From Ectobacillus panaciterrae DSM 19096 (GTDB lineage Bacteria > Bacillota > Bacilli > Bacillales > Bacillaceae_G): 64,000 nucleotides of DNA. Location: assembly GCF_000430785.1 (NCBI RefSeq), contig NZ_AUMR01000004.1, forward strand, positions 159,213-223,212, written 5' to 3'. Positions 62,537-64,000 of the stretch are shown here, piece by piece. How positions within the stretch are numbered: the first letter of the stretch is position 1; each line of letters starts with the position of its first letter. The position numbers were made by a program, and so were the translations under genes. A model generated the notes under the pieces. That model searched no databases, was not told the DNA's origin, and saw only the letters and a program-made list of their open reading frames with translations.

Positions 62537-63241
62537 TTATAAATCTAAACCGATAGAAATATATTTCACTTCCAAAAATTCTTCAATGCCATAATGACCG
62601 CCTTCTCTGCCCAGTCCGCTTTCCTTATAGCCGCCAAAAGGAACTTGCACCGCAGACGGCATTGCATCGTTTAATCCGACAATACCGTATTCCAGCTGTT
62701 CCGTGATGCGAAATGCACGGCTTAGATTTTCTGTATATACATAAGCGGCTAAACCGTAATTCAAAGCATTGGCACGCTCAATGACTTCTTCTTCTGTTTG
62801 AAATGATGCAATCGGAGCGAGCGGACCAAAAATTTCTTCCTTCATGCAAAGCATCTCATCTGTTGTACCGGATACAATTGTCGGTGCATAATAAAGGCCG
62901 TCCTCTTGCTCCGGCTTACTGCCGCTATATACGACTTTCCCGCCTTTTTTCACTGCATCGCTCAGCAATTCTTCTACTTTTTCCAGTGCAAACTTATCAA
63001 TTAACGAACCAATATCAATTCCTTCTTCGAGTCCGTTCCCAACCTTTAGCTGCTCCAGTTCGTTTTGAAAAATAAGGATAAATGCATCCACTACCGATTC
63101 TTGTACATACACTCGGTTTGTACAAATACACGTTTGTCCCGCGTTACGGAACTTAGACTGCACCAGCCCTTTGGCTGCCTTTTTTAAATCAGCATCATCC
63201 ATCACAATAAACGGTGCGTGTCCGCCAAGTTCAAGCGACAT
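62537..63241 (-). pseudogene. 5'-truncated succinate-semialdehyde-type aldehyde dehydrogenase
   Basis: The 234 codons start at SLELGGHAPFIVMDDAD, which in intact enzymes lies about 250 residues from the N-terminus. The catalytic Glu (LELGG) and Cys (GQTCICTN) remain, along with the C-terminal half (EEIFGPLAP, FGGYKESGLGREGG). The whole N-terminal NAD-binding half is missing. Upstream the frame stops (TAG) after two codons. HAPFIV and the C-terminus suggest the GabD type. It cannot fold as a complete dehydrogenase. Confidence 0.85.
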
Positions 63242-63264
63242 CTTCGCCTACCAAAGCGCATGTT

Positions 63265-63405
63265 TCAAACGTTTTTCTCATCATGACTTAAATATATAAC
63301 TGGTGGATCTAATGGGTTTTTATCTAGATCAAAAGCAAACATATCTCCATTCCCTATATCAAAAAATGCCAACTTATTATGCCAAACCTTATGCAAGCAA
63401 AGGTG
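63265..63405 (-). pseudogene. Fragment of a SUKH (SMI1/KNR4) domain protein
   Basis: 46 codons without a start: ...VWHNKLAFFDIGNGDMFAFD and LDKNPLDPPVIYLSHDEKNV, then a stop. The pattern GNGDMFAFD...DPPVIYLSHD is characteristic of SUKH immunity proteins of contact-dependent or polymorphic toxin systems. Both ends are missing; the frame is blocked upstream by TAA and the usual continuation after SHD is absent. It lies only 23 bp from the dehydrogenase remnant. Confidence 0.6.
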
Positions 63406-63491
63406 TTAAACAACCGAATGGCACAAAGATCACCAGCAATAATAAAGGTGATAAATCCTAAATATAGCGACTGCTGTAGATTTGAAATAAA

Positions 63492-63571
63492 GTCACGATG
63501 TTTATAAAAAAGATGCGATGTTTTGAATAAAGACGAGATGTTTATAAAAAAGTTACGATGTTTTACCCCTT
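63492..63571 (+). repeat. Four tandem 20-bp repeats
   Basis: Units begin at 63492, 63512, 63532 and 63552, with pattern GnnnnGATGTTTATAAAAAA; units 1 and 3 are closest, 2 and 4 have GATGTTTT. There is no spacer between units. Confidence 0.8.
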
Positions 63572-63631
63572 TGGATATTTTTGTTTGAAGGGGTGTTTTT
63601 ATGACTAAAAGAAAAAGAACATCTGAATGAG

Positions 63632-63672
63632 CCTCCCCCACTTACTCGCTTCCGCTCCTTGAAGTGGAGGTT
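63632..63672 (-). mobile_element. Right end of a second IS200/IS605-type tnpB element
   Basis: The hairpin CCACTT(ACTCGCTTCCGCTCCTTG)AAGTGG matches the right-end hairpin of the element at 19657-19686 (CCACTTACTCGC...CGCTC.TTGAAGTGG). It lies about 150 bp beyond the stop of the partial tnpB at the window edge. The stretch between them should hold the omega RNA. Confidence 0.7.
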
Positions 63673-63817
63673 TCTTAGCACCAACAAAGACAAGGTCCCA
63701 TGAGAAGCGGATTTGCCATCTCCTCTCTGCACCTATGCAGGGGCTCCTTTTCTTCATTTGACTAAGCAACTTCTGCACATGCAGAAGGGTGGGAACACAC
63801 CGTCTACTACTTTTTGC

Positions 63818-64000
63818 TTACGCAATCCGTAGATACTTTCTCTTTGTTTCTTCCGGAATATGACACATCTTCCCGTACAGTTCTTTTGCCAAGATGTTGC
63901 GGGCACCGTGAATGTCCCGGTGTTCTTCGTAGCCGCACGCACAAACGTAGTTGCGTGTCCGCACTTTCTTTCTTCTTTGGCAACATGGACATGCTTGAGA
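63818..64000 (-). CDS. tnpB: TnpB, C-terminal 60 residues (cut by window edge)
   Basis: Reading leftward from base 64000 gives [20 protein letters not shown] ... [21 protein letters not shown] and a stop at 63818. This is the TnpB zinc ribbon (CPCC and CAC-type Cys pairs) and RuvC III motif ([11 protein letters not shown], catalytic Asp). It is clearly different from the TnpB at 19726, whose motif is [10 protein letters not shown], so two distinct element types share similar right ends. The rest lies outside the window. Confidence 0.88.
   Translation of the reverse strand, partial: SQACPCCQRRKKVRTRNYVCACGYEEHRDIHGARNILAKELYGKMCHIPEETKRKYLRIA

Noticed and set aside
63492..63571. Possible CRISPR array
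   Set aside because: The 20-bp units are directly contiguous with no spacers and no cas gene is nearby; it is a tandem repeat.
63354..63641. 95-aa ORF on the minus strand
   Set aside because: It covers the tandem repeat and an IS flank in a frame different from the SUKH fragment; composition is not protein-like.

Overview
The window is chromosomal DNA from an endospore-forming Bacillaceae (Bacillus-like). It carries an almost continuous conserved Bacillus block (hrcA, hemW, lepA, yqxA, gpr, rpsT, holA, yqzM, comEC-EB-EA, comER, yqeM-rsfS-yqeK-nadD-yhbY-aroE-yqeH-yqeG, sda, psd, sigK). It has spore-specific genes (gpr, sigK, sda), a CIRCE operator and DnaA boxes. The psd gene between sda and sigK recalls the Bacillus cereus side of the family. 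The core genes look richer in GC than I expect for the B. cereus group, so I do not name a species.

Layout. 1-19.3 kb: conserved housekeeping, competence and sporulation genes, nearly all on the minus strand and tightly packed; spoIIP is absent from its usual place between gpr and yqxA. 19.4-21.2 kb: a tnpB-only IS200/IS605-type element that appears to truncate a small membrane-protein gene. 21.3-26.2 kb: thiolase, a membrane diguanylate cyclase and polyphosphate kinase. 26.6-28.2 kb: a 5' remnant of a KimA-like permease and an intact APC permease. 28.6-32.3 kb: a His-rich membrane protein, a PspA/IM30 protein and a convergent two-component system. 33.3-38.1 kb: an envelope/glycolipid group (two GT28 glycosyltransferases, a polysaccharide deacetylase, a DedA protein). 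38.9-44.4 kb: a sigma-54-controlled cluster (ureohydrolase, Na+/solute symporter, class III aminotransferase, PAS/AAA+ activator) that fits 4-guanidinobutyrate-to-GABA catabolism. 44.9-46.9 kb: an APC permease behind two tandem Tyr-specific T-boxes. 47-57 kb: exonuclease, LysR/YeiH pair, AlkC-like protein, MhqO-like dioxygenase, lysA, and a MarR/MFS pair. 57.1-59 kb: an APC permease behind two tandem Phe-specific T-boxes. 59.1-60.2 kb: bdbC/bdbD. 60.5-62.2 kb: a YveA-like permease behind a ZTP (pfl) riboswitch. 62.5-64 kb: a decayed region with a 5'-truncated aldehyde dehydrogenase, a SUKH fragment, a 20-bp tandem repeat and the 3' end of a second tnpB element.

The non-core part is rich in RNA regulation (four T-boxes, one ZTP riboswitch) and in small dispersed repeats. 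The repeats include five copies plus one solo end of a roughly 175-200 bp MITE-like family with terminal inverted repeats, and two copies of a bcr1-like repeat of about 150 bp. Several genes are remnants. No rRNA, tRNA, CRISPR array or prophage was seen. All product names rest on recognising sequence features by eye; nothing was searched or computed.
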